A stretch of DNA of 64,000 nucleotides from Microbacterium hydrocarbonoxydans (GTDB lineage Bacteria > Actinomycetota > Actinomycetes > Actinomycetales > Microbacteriaceae), in NCBI RefSeq assembly GCF_011752045.1, contig NZ_JAAKXW010000001.1, positions 1,612,001-1,676,000 on the forward strand, read 5' to 3'. The notes under the pieces were generated by a model. The model did no database searches and was not told the origin of the DNA. It saw nothing but the letters and a program-made list of their open reading frames with translations. A program made the translations under genes and the position numbers. Shown here one piece after another: positions 26,195 to 35,632 of this stretch (the stretch's first letter is position 1; every line of letters starts with the position of its first letter).

Positions 26195-26386
26195 TCAGCC
26201 CGCGTCGGCGATGGGGCGCTTGAGAGCGTCGGCGACGGCGGACTCGGGGACGCGGAAGCTGCGGCCGAAGCGGATCGCGGGCAGCTCGCCGGAGTGCACG
26301 AGCCGGTAGACGGTCATCTTCGACACACGCATGATCTCGGCGACTTCAGCCACCGTCAGGAACCGGACATCAGGAACCTCGGGCAT
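26195..26386 (-). CDS. Small helix-turn-helix (excisionase-type) DNA-binding protein
   Basis: A 63-residue protein, almost entirely a MerR/excisionase-type winged HTH: FLTVAEVAEIMRVSKMTVYR (about residues 9-28), HSGELPAIRFGRSFRV. This is the actinobacterial family represented by Rv0500A rather than a phage excisionase, and no phage genes are near. The ATG at 26386 has a GAAAGGGG ribosome site; a GTG nine codons upstream is the alternative. Confidence 0.88.
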   Translation of the reverse strand: MPEVPDVRFLTVAEVAEIMRVSKMTVYRLVHSGELPAIRFGRSFRVPESAVADALKRPIADAG

Positions 26387-26461
26387 CCCACGTACCCCTT
26401 TCTCGATGTGCACACTCTAGGGGCAACGTGGGACACGTGTAAACCCGTGTGGCTCGTGTGA

Positions 26462-27394
26462 TCACTGAGACGAGGTTGTCGCGAACGCCCGCACCGGGAA
26501 CGTCCCGAATCCGCGCACAGCCGGCGGCGCCGCCGTGAAGCGTGCACCGCGGGCGGGGACGGCGTCGAGATTCGTCAGGTGCTCGACGACGTGGATGCCG
26601 GCCGCGAGCAGGATGCTGTGCGCCGGGCGCTCTCCGCCGCTCTCGGTGTCGTCGATGTTCAGGGAGTCGATCCCGACCAGCCGCACCCCCTCGGAGACGA
26701 GGAAGCGCGCTCCTTCCGCGGTGAGGAAGGGAGCGCCGTGCGCGTACCCGGGCGTTCCGAAGTGACGACTCCAGCCGGTGTCGAGGAGCACGGCGGAGCC
26801 GGCGAGCTCCCGGTCTGCCAGGACGGCCGCGCCGATGCCGCGCCGTTCGGCGCTCCAGGAGTCGCGCAGGTGGAAGACCTCGGCGCGGAGGCCGACCAGG
26901 GTGGAGAGGTCGAGGGACGCCAGGTCACCGCCGTCCGCGTAGCGGTGATAGGGCGCATCCAGATACGTGCCGGTGTTGCCGATCATGGTGATCACGTCCA
27001 TCGCGAACTCCGTCCCCGGGGCGTACCGGGCCCGCGAGTCCTCGCGGGTGAGGTGCGGCACGATCATCGGAGCCGGAAGTCCCGGATAGGTGACCAGGCC
27101 CGCCTCGATCGGATGGCTCAGATCGATCACGCGATCAGCCTCGCCGGCGGGCGTCTCGACACCGCGGCTCCCCCGATGCGCCTCCTCGACGATGCGCAGG
27201 CCCCGCAGCTCCACATCGGACACCAGCGCAAGGCCGAGGTGCCTGATCAGAAGGAGGCCGACCTCATCGGCCGACAGGTCCGGCCGCGGGAGGTCGAGCC
27301 GGAATCCCCGTCCGCTCATGTCGCCGCCGTTGGCGAACGAGATCGTGAAATCGAAGTGGGCGCGGTGCTGCGGGGATGCCGTCGTCATGTCCAC
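26462..27394 (-). CDS. Cyclase family protein (kynurenine-formamidase-like fold)
   Basis: A 310-residue protein whose residues about 85-300 match the cyclase/KynB fold (VIDLSHPIEAGLVTYPGLP; GIDSLNIDD). The family metal motif HxGTHxDxPxH appears as NTGTYLDAPYH: both motif histidines at the first and fifth positions are changed while Asp, Pro and the last His are kept, as in some cyclase subfamilies. The N-terminal ~80 residues form an extra unassigned region. Substrate unknown. ATG start choices at 27394 and 27388 are close together. Confidence 0.82.
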   Translation of the reverse strand: MDMTTASPQHRAHFDFTISFANGGDMSGRGFRLDLPRPDLSADEVGLLLIRHLGLALVSDVELRGLRIVEEAHRGSRGVETPAGEADRVIDLSHPIEAGLVTYPGLPAPMIVPHLTREDSRARYAPGTEFAMDVITMIGNTGTYLDAPYHRYADGGDLASLDLSTLVGLRAEVFHLRDSWSAERRGIGAAVLADRELAGSAVLLDTGWSRHFGTPGYAHGAPFLTAEGARFLVSEGVRLVGIDSLNIDDTESGGERPAHSILLAAGIHVVEHLTNLDAVPARGARFTAAPPAVRGFGTFPVRAFATTSSQ

Positions 27395-27427
27395 ATCATG
27401 GCAAAGCGCGCCGGTCCACGATCTGGC

Positions 27428-28360
27428 TCAGCTCGGCTTCTGCGCCTTGGCCACCCTCTCCCGCGCGTCACGGAGGGCCTGTCGCTCGTTCCTGCGCGCG
27501 TCGCGCAGCGCCTTCTCCGCCTCGCGGACGGCCTTCTGCGCCTCCCGGAGACGCTTGTCCCCCGAGAGCTCCGCCGGGTCGACGACCACCCACTCCTGCC
27601 TGCTGACGTGGGGCTCCCCGCGCTCGAGGCCGGCGATGTAGCTCTCGACGCCGTCGAGCACGCGATCCACCCCGAACCGGAAAGGATCGGCGGCGGACAG
27701 GAACACGCCTTCATCGATCGCTCGCCGCAGCGCTGGGAACTCATCGACGGTGATGACCCGGTCGAAGAGGGATGCCTCCATCGCCGTGACCTCCTCAGGT
27801 GAGAGACCGCTCGAGCGCCCCTGCTCGGCATACCCGGCGAGCACCATCCCGTACCACCGTGCGTGCCCCGTGACTGCGAGCGCGACCGCGAGGCGCTCTT
27901 CTGCGGTGAGCGGCGTCGGCTCGAGGCTCGCGAGCGCAGCATCGAGCCAGGCGGAGCTGTTCGGAGTGATCGGGGAGCCGGTGATCGGGAGCGAGAGGAT
28001 CCACGGGTGCCTCAGGTAGACGCGAACCTGAGCCTCGAAGAGGGCGCGCAGCCGCTCGAGCCACCCCTCCGCCTCCCGATGGTCCTCAGGAGGAATCCCG
28101 GTGGCCTCCTCCTGCATGAGCAGCAGCAGATCGTCCTTCGCTGTGACGTACCGGTACAGCGACATCGGCGTGAACCCGAGCTTCGCGGCCACCGCCGCCA
28201 TCGACACGGCGCCGAGGCCTTCGGCGTCCGCAAGCTCGACAGCCGCCTCGACGATCTTCTCGACGCTCATCTCGCGTTTGGGCCCGCGCTGCGGGTTGGC
28301 GGCGACGCCCCAGGCCAGTGCGATCCCCCGCGGCAGCTCCGGAGGTTCGTTGTCGGTCAT
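27428..28360 (-). CDS. TetR/AcrR family regulator with basic coiled-coil tail
   Basis: A 310-residue regulator. HTH at about residues 30-75 (IVEAAVELADAEG, AAKLGFTPMSLYRYVTAKDD), then a TetR C-terminal domain of the TetR_C_1 kind. The last ~45 residues are an Arg/Lys/Glu/Ala coiled coil (KAVREAEKALRDARRNERQA) not usual in TetR proteins. It is divergent from an ABC drug-type exporter and most likely represses it. Leaderless start: TAGGAT (28367-28372) six bases before ATG. Confidence 0.88.
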   Translation of the reverse strand: MTDNEPPELPRGIALAWGVAANPQRGPKREMSVEKIVEAAVELADAEGLGAVSMAAVAAKLGFTPMSLYRYVTAKDDLLLLMQEEATGIPPEDHREAEGWLERLRALFEAQVRVYLRHPWILSLPITGSPITPNSSAWLDAALASLEPTPLTAEERLAVALAVTGHARWYGMVLAGYAEQGRSSGLSPEEVTAMEASLFDRVITVDEFPALRRAIDEGVFLSAADPFRFGVDRVLDGVESYIAGLERGEPHVSRQEWVVVDPAELSGDKRLREAQKAVREAEKALRDARRNERQALRDARERVAKAQKPS

Positions 28361-28376
28361 TCCGCCATCCTACTTC

Positions 28377-28449
28377 TGTTTATTTCGTAAACAGTGTGTT
28401 ACCGTCATACACAGTTGCGTGGCTGATACACAGTTTTCCACGTACACAG
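28377..28449. promoter_or_regulatory. Candidate TetR operator region: inverted repeat plus direct repeats
   Basis: TGTTTA-N5-TAAACA (28377-28393) overlaps the start of the tetR promoter. Two exact ATACACAGTT copies at 28407-28416 and 28426-28435 (19 bp apart) and a third TACACAG at 28443-28449 lie before the ABC gene. AT-rich relative to the window, so likely regulator binding sites. Confidence 0.6.
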
Positions 28450-28471
28450 AAGACGAGGAGAGGACGGAAAG

Positions 28472-29346
<875 letters not shown>

Positions 29347-29350
<4 letters not shown>

Positions 29351-30165
29351 ACGTCGTATCCGCCGCCGCGCCTGCCGTGGCATCCGGCCTCCCGTCCCGC
29401 TCCGCCGTGCGCGGGCTGACAGCCGAGTCCGTCTTCGTGGCGCGGAGCATGCGGCATTCGCTGCGCGACGGCGAATCGCTGCTCATGGCGATCCTGCTGC
29501 CCGTGATCCTCATGCTCCTGTTCACCTGGGTGTTCGGCGGGGCCATCGACCCTTCCGGCGCCTACGTCGACTACGTCGTCCCCGGGATCATCCTCATCTG
29601 CGCCGGCTTCGGTGCCTCGTCGACCGCGGTCTACGTCGCAGACGACATGCGCACCGGCATCATCGATCGCTTCCGCACCATGCCGCTGCGGGCGAGCGCC
29701 GTGCTCACCGGTCACGTCGTCGCGAGCCTGCTGCGCAACCTCGTCGCGACCGCGATCGTGATCGGCGTGGGCGTGCTCGTCGGATTCCGCCCCGAGGCGA
29801 GCCTCACGGACTGGATAGGGGTGGCCGCCCTCATCGCGCTGTACATCCTCGCGATCACCTATCTGTTCGCCGCGATCGGGCTGGCGGCGGGCAGCCCGGA
29901 GAGTGCGAACGGCTACGGTTTCGCGCTGCTGTTCCTTCCCTACCTCTCCAGCGCCTTCGTCCCCGTCGCGAGCATGCCGGGGTGGCTTCAGCCGATCGCG
30001 CGCAACCAGCCGATCACCCCGGTGGTCGACACGATCCGCGGCCTGCTGACCGATGCTTCCCTGGAGTCTGAGCCGTGGTGGGCGGTCGGCTGGTGCCTCG
30101 TGATCCTGGCGATCGCCGTCGGCTGGGGGTCCTGGCTGTTCCGGCGGAAGTCGGGGCGCCGCTGA
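29347..30165 (+). CDS. ABC-2 type exporter permease (DrrB-like)
   Basis: A 272-residue ABC-2 permease with six membrane segments and the conserved FLPYLSSAFVPVASMPGWLQ region near residue 197, followed by PITPVVDTIRGLL. The ATG overlaps the ATPase stop (ATGA). Partners the DrrA-like ATPase for drug or lipid export; cargo unknown. Confidence 0.92.
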
Positions 30166-30187
30166 GGCGGAGGCCGGGCGCTCCAGA

Positions 30188-30604
30188 TCAGGCGCCGAGG
30201 CGCTTGAGCGCGGTGGCGACGACGTGCTTGGCGGATGCCGCGGCGCGGCCGACGACCTCGGCCGCGTGCGCGGCGCCGTCCGGCAGGGGCTGACCGGGGT
30301 AGTCGATGTCCGGCGCCTCGTCGCCGTAGGCGTCGACGAGGAACGGGACCAGCCAGTCGTCCACGGCTTCGAGCGGCGCGACGGCGAGGCTGTAGAAGCG
30401 GCGCTGTCCGTCTTCCCGGACGGTGACGAGCTCGGCGTCGCGCAGCACCTTGAGGTGCTTCGAGACGGTCGGCTGGCTGATGCCGAGGTCGGCCACGATG
30501 TGGCTCACGCTGGTGCCGGTCTCACCTTCCGAGGTGCGCCGCAGGAGGAGCTGGAGGATGTCGCGCCTCGTACCGTCTGCGATCACGTCGAAGATGTCCG
30601 TCAT
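30188..30604 (-). CDS. ArsR family HTH regulator
   Basis: A 138-residue winged-helix regulator: MTDIFDVIADGTRRDILQLL at the start, recognition helix ISQPTVSKHLKVLRDAELV (about 43-61) and wing REDGQRRFYSLA. No metal-binding cysteine motif (ELCVCDL) is present, so it is not a classic arsenic sensor. The C-terminal ~50 residues are Ala-rich. Leaderless start: TACCCT (30611-30616) six bases before ATG. Divergent from the potassium transporter genes. Confidence 0.88.
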   Translation of the reverse strand: MTDIFDVIADGTRRDILQLLLRRTSEGETGTSVSHIVADLGISQPTVSKHLKVLRDAELVTVREDGQRRFYSLAVAPLEAVDDWLVPFLVDAYGDEAPDIDYPGQPLPDGAAHAAEVVGRAAASAKHVVATALKRLGA

Positions 30605-30704
30605 GAGATCAGGGTAGTCGTCCCCGGCACGGAGTACCATGACGAAGGCTCGGCGAACGGCGCCGGCCGCCACCACTCGTGGTGGAGTAACTGAGGAGGA
30701 CGCG

Positions 30705-32135
30705 ATGTCGGGCATCGTTTCGGCGTCGTCCCCTCGGCAGCGGCTCCAGGGCTTCGGCAACGGACTGAAGCACATCGTCACCTCCTCGCCGTCGCGCTTC
30801 GCGATCGTCGTCTTCGCGCTGCTCATCCTCGTCTTCACCGTTCTCCTGTCGCTGCCGATAGCGTCGGCATCCGGAGAGGTGACCCCGCTGTCGGATGCGC
30901 TGTTCACCGCGATGTCGACGATCTGCGTCACGGGCCTGACGACCGTCGACATGGCCACCCACTGGTCGCCGTTCGGCAACGTGGTGATCTTCATCGGCGT
31001 GAACATCGGGGCGATGGGCGTGCTCACCCTCGCCTCCCTCATGGGCATGGTGATCTCGAAGCGTCTCGGTCTGCGCGCCAAGCTCATGGCGGCGGGAGAC
31101 ACGAACCCCCTGCGGGCGCACGGCGGCCCCGTCAACGAGAGCCAGACGGTCCGTCTCGGCGAGGTCGGACAGCTCCTCACGACCGTCGCACTGTCGACCC
31201 TCGTGATCGAGGGCGCCATCACTGTGCTCCTGTACCCCGCCCTCGTCATGGCCGGCATCGACCCTCTTGTGGCTCTGTGGGAGGCGCCGTACTACGCGGC
31301 GATGTCGTTCACGAACACCGGATTCACGCCGAACGTCGGCGGCGTCGCGGTCTTCGCCGATGACTACCTCGTGCTCACCCTCCTGATGATCAGCGTCTTC
31401 CTCGGCAGCATCGGCTTCCCGGTGATCTTCACGCTCGCGAAGCACGTCTGGCATGTGAAGAAGTGGTCGCTGCACACCAAGCTCACGCTCGTCACGACTG
31501 TCCTCCTGTTCGTGATCGGCGCCGGGGTGTTCATCATCCTCGAGTACCTGAACCCGAAGACCTTCGGCTCGATGGACGCGTGGGACACCACGTTCCAGGC
31601 CTTCTTCCTGTCTGCGATGACGCGCTCGGGCGGGTTCAACGTCATCGACATGGCCGACCTCAACGGCTCCTCTCTCCTGGCCGCGTGCATGCTCATGTTC
31701 GTCGGCGGCGGCTCGGCCTCGACGGCCGGCGGCATCAAGGTGACCACGCTCGCCGTGCTCGCCATCGCCGTGTGGTCGGAGGCGAAGGGACGCAGCTCGG
31801 TCGAGGTCTTCGGCCGCCGCATCCCCAGCGACGTGCAGCGCGTGGCGCTCAGCGTCGTCGCCTGGGGCGCGACGATCGTGGCGCTGTCGACGATCATCAT
31901 CGCCCAGATCACCAAGGCCGACATCAGCTTCGTCCTCTTCGACGTGATCTCGGCCTTCGCGACCGTGGGCCTCTCCACCGGCCTCACCGGGGAGCTCCCC
32001 GACTCCGCCAGCTACGTGATGGCCCTGACGATCTTCATGGGGCGCGTTGGTACAGTGACTCTCGCCGCGGCAGTCGCCGCGACCTCCCGATCGCAGTATT
32101 ACTCACTGCCCGTGGAAAGGCCGATCGTTGGTTGA
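30705..32135 (+). CDS. TrkH/KtrB family potassium uptake membrane subunit
   Basis: A 476-residue membrane protein with four pore-loop repeats; the filter-like glycine motifs are visible (STICVTGLTTVD, FTNTGFTPN, TRSGGFNVID, ATVGLSTGLTG). It forms the K+ conducting subunit. The ATG at 30705 has GAGGAGG upstream. A CCACCAC-TC-GTGGTGG inverted repeat (30670-30685) lies just before it. Overlaps the regulatory subunit gene by 8 bp. Confidence 0.93.
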   Translation: MSGIVSASSPRQRLQGFGNGLKHIVTSSPSRFAIVVFALLILVFTVLLSLPIASASGEVTPLSDALFTAMSTICVTGLTTVDMATHWSPFGNVVIFIGVNIGAMGVLTLASLMGMVISKRLGLRAKLMAAGDTNPLRAHGGPVNESQTVRLGEVGQLLTTVALSTLVIEGAITVLLYPALVMAGIDPLVALWEAPYYAAMSFTNTGFTPNVGGVAVFADDYLVLTLLMISVFLGSIGFPVIFTLAKHVWHVKKWSLHTKLTLVTTVLLFVIGAGVFIILEYLNPKTFGSMDAWDTTFQAFFLSAMTRSGGFNVIDMADLNGSSLLAACMLMFVGGGSASTAGGIKVTTLAVLAIAVWSEAKGRSSVEVFGRRIPSDVQRVALSVVAWGATIVALSTIIIAQITKADISFVLFDVISAFATVGLSTGLTGELPDSASYVMALTIFMGRVGTVTLAAAVAATSRSQYYSLPVERPIVG

Positions 32136-32799
32136 AGTCCTCCGGGGCGACGCTCCCGTCCTCGTCATCGGCCTCGGCCGCTTCGGCGCCGCGTGCGCGG
32201 GTGAGCTCGACCGCCTCGACCGCGAGGTCCTCGCGATCGACGACAACCTCGAGCTCGTGCAGAAGTGGTCGGATCGCGTCACCCACACCGTGCAGGCCGA
32301 CGCGAAGAACATCGAGGCGCTGCAGCAGATCGGCGCCCAGGACTTCCAGGTCGCCGTCGTCGCGGTCGGCTCGTCGATCGAGGCGTCGGTGCTCATCACC
32401 GCGAACCTCGTCGACCTCAAGGTCCCGCAGATCTGGGCGAAGGCCGTCTCGCAGTCGCACGGCAAGATCCTCGCCCGCGTCGGCGCCAACCACGTCATCT
32501 ACCCCGAGCGCGAGGCCGGCGAGCGCGTCGCACACCTCGTCTCAGGGCGGATGCTGGACTTCATCCGCTTCGACGACGACTTCGTGCTGGCGAAGATGTA
32601 CCCCCCGAAGTTCATCCGCGGCGTCGGCCTGAACGAGTCCGGCGTCCGCTCGAAGTACAACGTCACCGTCGTCGGGGTGAAGAGCCCGGGCAAGCCGTTC
32701 CGCTATGCCGAGGCGACGACCATCGTCACGAACCACGACCTCATCATCGTCTCCGGCACGAACAGCGACATCGAGCGCTTCGCCGCCCTCGACCGCTGA
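32128..32799 (+). CDS. TrkA/KtrA family potassium uptake regulatory subunit
   Basis: A 223-residue RCK protein: Rossmann nucleotide-binding domain VLVIGLGRFGAACAGELDRL (about residues 11-30) and a C-terminal RCK_C domain (about 140-220). It gates the TrkH/KtrB pore in response to nucleotides. TTG start at 32128 is chosen because of the GGAAAGG ribosome site and because residues before the Rossmann strand are needed; it overlaps the preceding gene. Confidence 0.93.
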   Translation: MVEVLRGDAPVLVIGLGRFGAACAGELDRLDREVLAIDDNLELVQKWSDRVTHTVQADAKNIEALQQIGAQDFQVAVVAVGSSIEASVLITANLVDLKVPQIWAKAVSQSHGKILARVGANHVIYPEREAGERVAHLVSGRMLDFIRFDDDFVLAKMYPPKFIRGVGLNESGVRSKYNVTVVGVKSPGKPFRYAEATTIVTNHDLIIVSGTNSDIERFAALDR

Positions 32800-32815
32800 C
32801 GCCGCAGGCGGAGCT

Positions 32816-33103
32816 TCAGGCGCCGATGTCGAGGGCGACCTCGACGACGTCTCCGACGCCGATACCCTCGCGATCCTGCAGGGCTTTCTTGATCGGCACG
32901 ATGTAGCCGCCGTCCTTCGGCCACAGGGACGTCGTGACCGTCGTCTCCCCGACCGTGACGGATGCCGGGATCATGCCCCAGCCGTAGGTGACGATCGAGG
33001 ACACCCCTCCGATCAACTCGCTCTCGGCCGGCGGCACCGTGACGAAATGGAACGGCGCGGGTCCGCGCCAGTACCAGATCTCACCGGAGAAGCTCAGACG
33101 CAT
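32816..33103 (-). CDS. DUF1905 domain protein
   Basis: A 95-residue protein of the DUF1905 (small beta-barrel) family: LSFSGEIWYWRGPAPFHFVT start, GWGMIPASVTVGETTVTTSL, and PIKKALQDREGIGVGDVVEV end. Function unknown. It follows proC by 4 bp in the same direction; an upstream in-frame extension is proC antisense-like noise, so the ATG at 33103 is used. Confidence 0.88.
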   Translation of the reverse strand: MRLSFSGEIWYWRGPAPFHFVTVPPAESELIGGVSSIVTYGWGMIPASVTVGETTVTTSLWPKDGGYIVPIKKALQDREGIGVGDVVEVALDIGA

Positions 33104-33107
33104 GCCC

Positions 33108-33947
33108 TCATGCTCCGGCCGCGAGCTCCCAGGCGCGGGCGAGGGCGGCAGCGGCGGCATCCGCGAACGTCCGCTCCAGGTGGGCGTCCTGCAGCACCGC
33201 GATGGCACGTTCCGTGGTGCCCTTCGGGCTGGTGACACGGCGGCGCAGCTCCGCCGGGTCCTCCCCCGAGGCGCCCAGCAGCGCGGTCGCGCCGATGAAG
33301 GTCTGCTCCACCATGAGGCGCGCGTCGGCCTCCGCGAATCCCATGCCGATCGCCGCCTTCGTGAACTCCTCGATGAGGAGGTACACGTAGGCCGGGCCGG
33401 AACCGGAGATGGTGGACAGGGCGTCGATCTGCGATTCGGGGACCTCGATCACCGCGCCGACGGTCTCAAAGAGGCGCCGGACGACGGCGAGATCGTCCGG
33501 AGTGGCCCCAGGTCCCGCGGCGAGCCCGGTGACGGCCTTGCCGACCGTGGCCGGAGTGTTCGGCATCGAGCGGATGACGCGGGCCTCGGAGCCGAGCGCC
33601 TCGGCGAAGGTCGCGATCGTCACGCCGGCTGCAAGGCTGACGACGATCGTCTCGGGGGCGAGGCGAGGAGCGATCTCACGGAGCAGATCGGGGACCATCC
33701 CGGGCTTGACGCCGACGAGCACGATGCCCGCGGATGCCGCTGCTTCCAGGTTGCCGTCCGGCTGCTGCTCGAGAGCGATGCTGGTGACCCCGGGAAGGCC
33801 GGCGAGGCTCTCGGCGCTGCCCGCGGAGCGATTGGTCGCCGTGATCCCTCCGTCGACGGAGATCCCGGAGGCGACGACGCCGCGGAGGATCGCTCCGCCC
33901 ATCGAACCGGCACCGAGGAATGCGAGGGAGGGGAGAGAGTCAGCCAT
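33108..33947 (-). CDS. proC: Pyrroline-5-carboxylate reductase
   Basis: A 279-residue enzyme for the last step of proline synthesis. NADP site LAFLGAGSMGGAI (about residues 8-20), VVSLAAGVTI, RSMPNTPATVGKAVTGLA (about 121-138) and the C-terminal dimer domain GSGPAYVYLLIEEFTKAAI and LRRRVTSPKGTTERAI are all present. Leaderless start: TAGGAT (33954-33959) six bases before ATG, back-to-back with the promoter of the next gene. Confidence 0.96.
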   Translation of the reverse strand: MADSLPSLAFLGAGSMGGAILRGVVASGISVDGGITATNRSAGSAESLAGLPGVTSIALEQQPDGNLEAAASAGIVLVGVKPGMVPDLLREIAPRLAPETIVVSLAAGVTIATFAEALGSEARVIRSMPNTPATVGKAVTGLAAGPGATPDDLAVVRRLFETVGAVIEVPESQIDALSTISGSGPAYVYLLIEEFTKAAIGMGFAEADARLMVEQTFIGATALLGASGEDPAELRRRVTSPKGTTERAIAVLQDAHLERTFADAAAAALARAWELAAGA

Positions 33948-34005
33948 GTCGTCATCCTACGGCGGACCGCCAGCGGTCTTCGGTGAACCGATCTAGACTC
34001 GGAGC

Positions 34006-34347
34006 ATGAGTGCAACAGGTGCCAGCGCGGGCGTCCCCGGAGAGAGCGCGAGCAGGGCGATCCTCGATCGCATCACGACCGCGATCGACTCGGTCGCCGC
34101 GGTCGAGAAGATCGTGCACCTGCGCGCCGTCCACCTCAGCCCCGAGGACCTCTTCGTCGCGGCCCGCGTCGCCCTCGCCGCCGACCGCACGCTCGTCGAG
34201 GCCGCGGAGGACATCGCAGCGGTCAAGGAGAGCATCCGCGGCGCCGTCCCCCGCGTGCAGGCGCTCTACGTCGAACCGGACATCTACCGTCCCTCGATGG
34301 ACCCGACGCCGTCGACCGACGTCTTCGTCCTCAAGTCCGCGGACTGA
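34006..34347 (+). CDS. Free-standing cation-diffusion-facilitator C-terminal-like domain
   Basis: A 113-residue soluble protein. Residues about 30-100 (VEKIVHLRAVHLSPEDLFVA; AVKESIRGAVPRVQALYVEPD) match the cytoplasmic dimerisation domain at the C-terminus of CDF metal transporters. No membrane region is encoded: the gene starts only 58 bp from proC, with TAGACT (33994-33999) six bases before the ATG. Either a fragment of a lost transporter or a domain kept as a free metal-binding protein; the intact promoter and frame favour the second. Confidence 0.7.
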   Translation: MSATGASAGVPGESASRAILDRITTAIDSVAAVEKIVHLRAVHLSPEDLFVAARVALAADRTLVEAAEDIAAVKESIRGAVPRVQALYVEPDIYRPSMDPTPSTDVFVLKSAD

Positions 34348-34392
34348 ACCGGCGGCCGCGGAGGGGCTGACGTCAGCGCCATCCCGCCGATG

Positions 34393-34848
34393 TCAGCGGC
34401 GCTTCTCGAAGAAGTCGCGCAGCAGCGCCGTCGCGGCATCCGCCTGGATCCCGCCGACGACCTCGGCCCGGTAGGGCAGGCGGCGATCGCGCAGCACGTC
34501 GTACATGGAGCCGGCGGCACCCGCCTTGTCGTCCCAGGCGCCGAAGACGACGCGTCCGATGCGCGCCTGCAGGATCGCCCCCGCGCACATGACGCACGGC
34601 TCGAGGGTGACCACGAGCGTGTGCCCCTCGAGGTTCCAGGAACCGGCGGATGCCGCGGCGCGGCGCAGGGCGGCGACCTCGGCGTGACCCGTCGGGTCGT
34701 GGGTCTCCTCGCGGTGGTTGCGACCCTCAGCCACGATCCGGCCCTCAGGGTCGAGGACGACCGCCCCCACGGGGATCTCGTCCGCCGCCGCCGCTTCGGC
34801 GGCGAGGGCGAGCGCACGCCGCATCGCGAGGTCATCGGCAGCGGTCAT
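34393..34848 (-). CDS. tadA: tRNA(adenine34) deaminase TadA / nucleoside deaminase
   Basis: A 151-residue zinc deaminase: HAEVAALRRA (zinc His and catalytic Glu, about residue 54) and LEPCVMCAGAIL (PCxxC, about 82-93). Size and the AWDDKAGAAGSMYDVLRD region fit TadA, which makes inosine at the wobble position of tRNA-Arg. Leaderless start: TAGGCT (34855-34860) six bases before ATG; divergent from upp. Confidence 0.9.
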   Translation of the reverse strand: MTAADDLAMRRALALAAEAAAADEIPVGAVVLDPEGRIVAEGRNHREETHDPTGHAEVAALRRAAASAGSWNLEGHTLVVTLEPCVMCAGAILQARIGRVVFGAWDDKAGAAGSMYDVLRDRRLPYRAEVVGGIQADAATALLRDFFEKRR

Positions 34849-34914
34849 GGATCGAGCCTAGAGGCCCCGGCATCCGATGTCGTGCCGAGACGGTCGGCGC
34901 ACTAGCCTGTATCC

Positions 34915-35547
34915 ATGCGTGTTCACGTCGCCGACCACCCCCTCATCACCCACAAGCTCTCGGTGCTGCGCGACGAGCGCACCCCCTCGCCGGTGTTCCG
35001 TCAGCTGACCGAGGAGCTCGTGACGCTGCTCGCCTACGAGGCGACGCGCAACGTCAAGGTCAGCCCCATCGAGATCACCACCCCGGTGACGAAGACGATG
35101 GGCGTGAAGATCTCCGAGCCTCGTCCGATCGTGGTGCCGATCCTGCGCGCCGGCCTCGGCATGCTCGAGGGCCTCGTCAAGCTCCTCCCGACCGCAGAGG
35201 TCGGATTCCTCGGCATGGTCCGCGACGAGGAGACCTTCGAGCCCACGACCTACGCCGAGCGCCTCCCCGACGACCTCAGCGACCGGCAGTGCTTCGCGAT
35301 CGACCCGATGCTGGCGACCGGCGGCTCGCTGGCCGCGGCGATCCAGTTCCTGTTCGACCGCGGTGCGAAGGACGTCACCGCCATCTGCCTGCTCGGGACC
35401 CCCGAGGGCGTCGCCGCGATCGAGGCCATGGCCGGCGACCGCGACGTGACCCTCGTGCTGGGCGCGCTCGACGAGCGCCTCAACGAGAAGGGCTACATCG
35501 TGCCCGGTCTCGGCGACGCCGGCGACCGGCTGTACGGCACCGTCTGA
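34915..35547 (+). CDS. upp: Uracil phosphoribosyltransferase
   Basis: A 210-residue UPRT converting uracil and PRPP to UMP in pyrimidine salvage. Signature regions [15 protein letters not shown] (about 74-88) and the PRPP loop [14 protein letters not shown] (about 129-142) are intact, and the end [12 protein letters not shown] is typical. Leaderless start: TAGCCT (34903-34908) six bases before ATG. Confidence 0.96.
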   Translation: MRVHVADHPLITHKLSVLRDERTPSPVFRQLTEELVTLLAYEATRNVKVSPIEITTPVTKTMGVKISEPRPIVVPILRAGLGMLEGLVKLLPTAEVGFLGMVRDEETFEPTTYAERLPDDLSDRQCFAIDPMLATGGSLAAAIQFLFDRGAKDVTAICLLGTPEGVAAIEAMAGDRDVTLVLGALDERLNEKGYIVPGLGDAGDRLYGTV

Positions 35548-35558
35548 GCTTCGCTTCG

Positions 35559-35595
35559 GCATCCGCCTGCCGGCCACGAGGGCACCGGCGGATGC
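35559..35595. terminator. Hairpin between convergent upp and GNAT genes
   Basis: Perfect 9-bp arms GCATCCGCC (35559-35567) and GGCGGATGC (35587-35595) with extra CCGG pairing inside. No T-run; likely bidirectional terminator. Confidence 0.5.
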
Positions 35596-35632
35596 TCCGA
35601 CCCGGCGTCGCACCACGCGACGGGCTTCCGCG

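Noticed and set aside
26195..26386. Excisionase-type HTH as a sign of an integrated element
   Set aside because: No integrase, attachment repeats or phage genes nearby; the protein belongs to the conserved actinobacterial Rv0500A-like family.
30605..30704. c-di-AMP (ydaO-type) riboswitch before the potassium transporter genes
   Set aside because: The gap is only 100 bp and shared with a divergent promoter; only a simple CCACCAC/GTGGTGG repeat is present.
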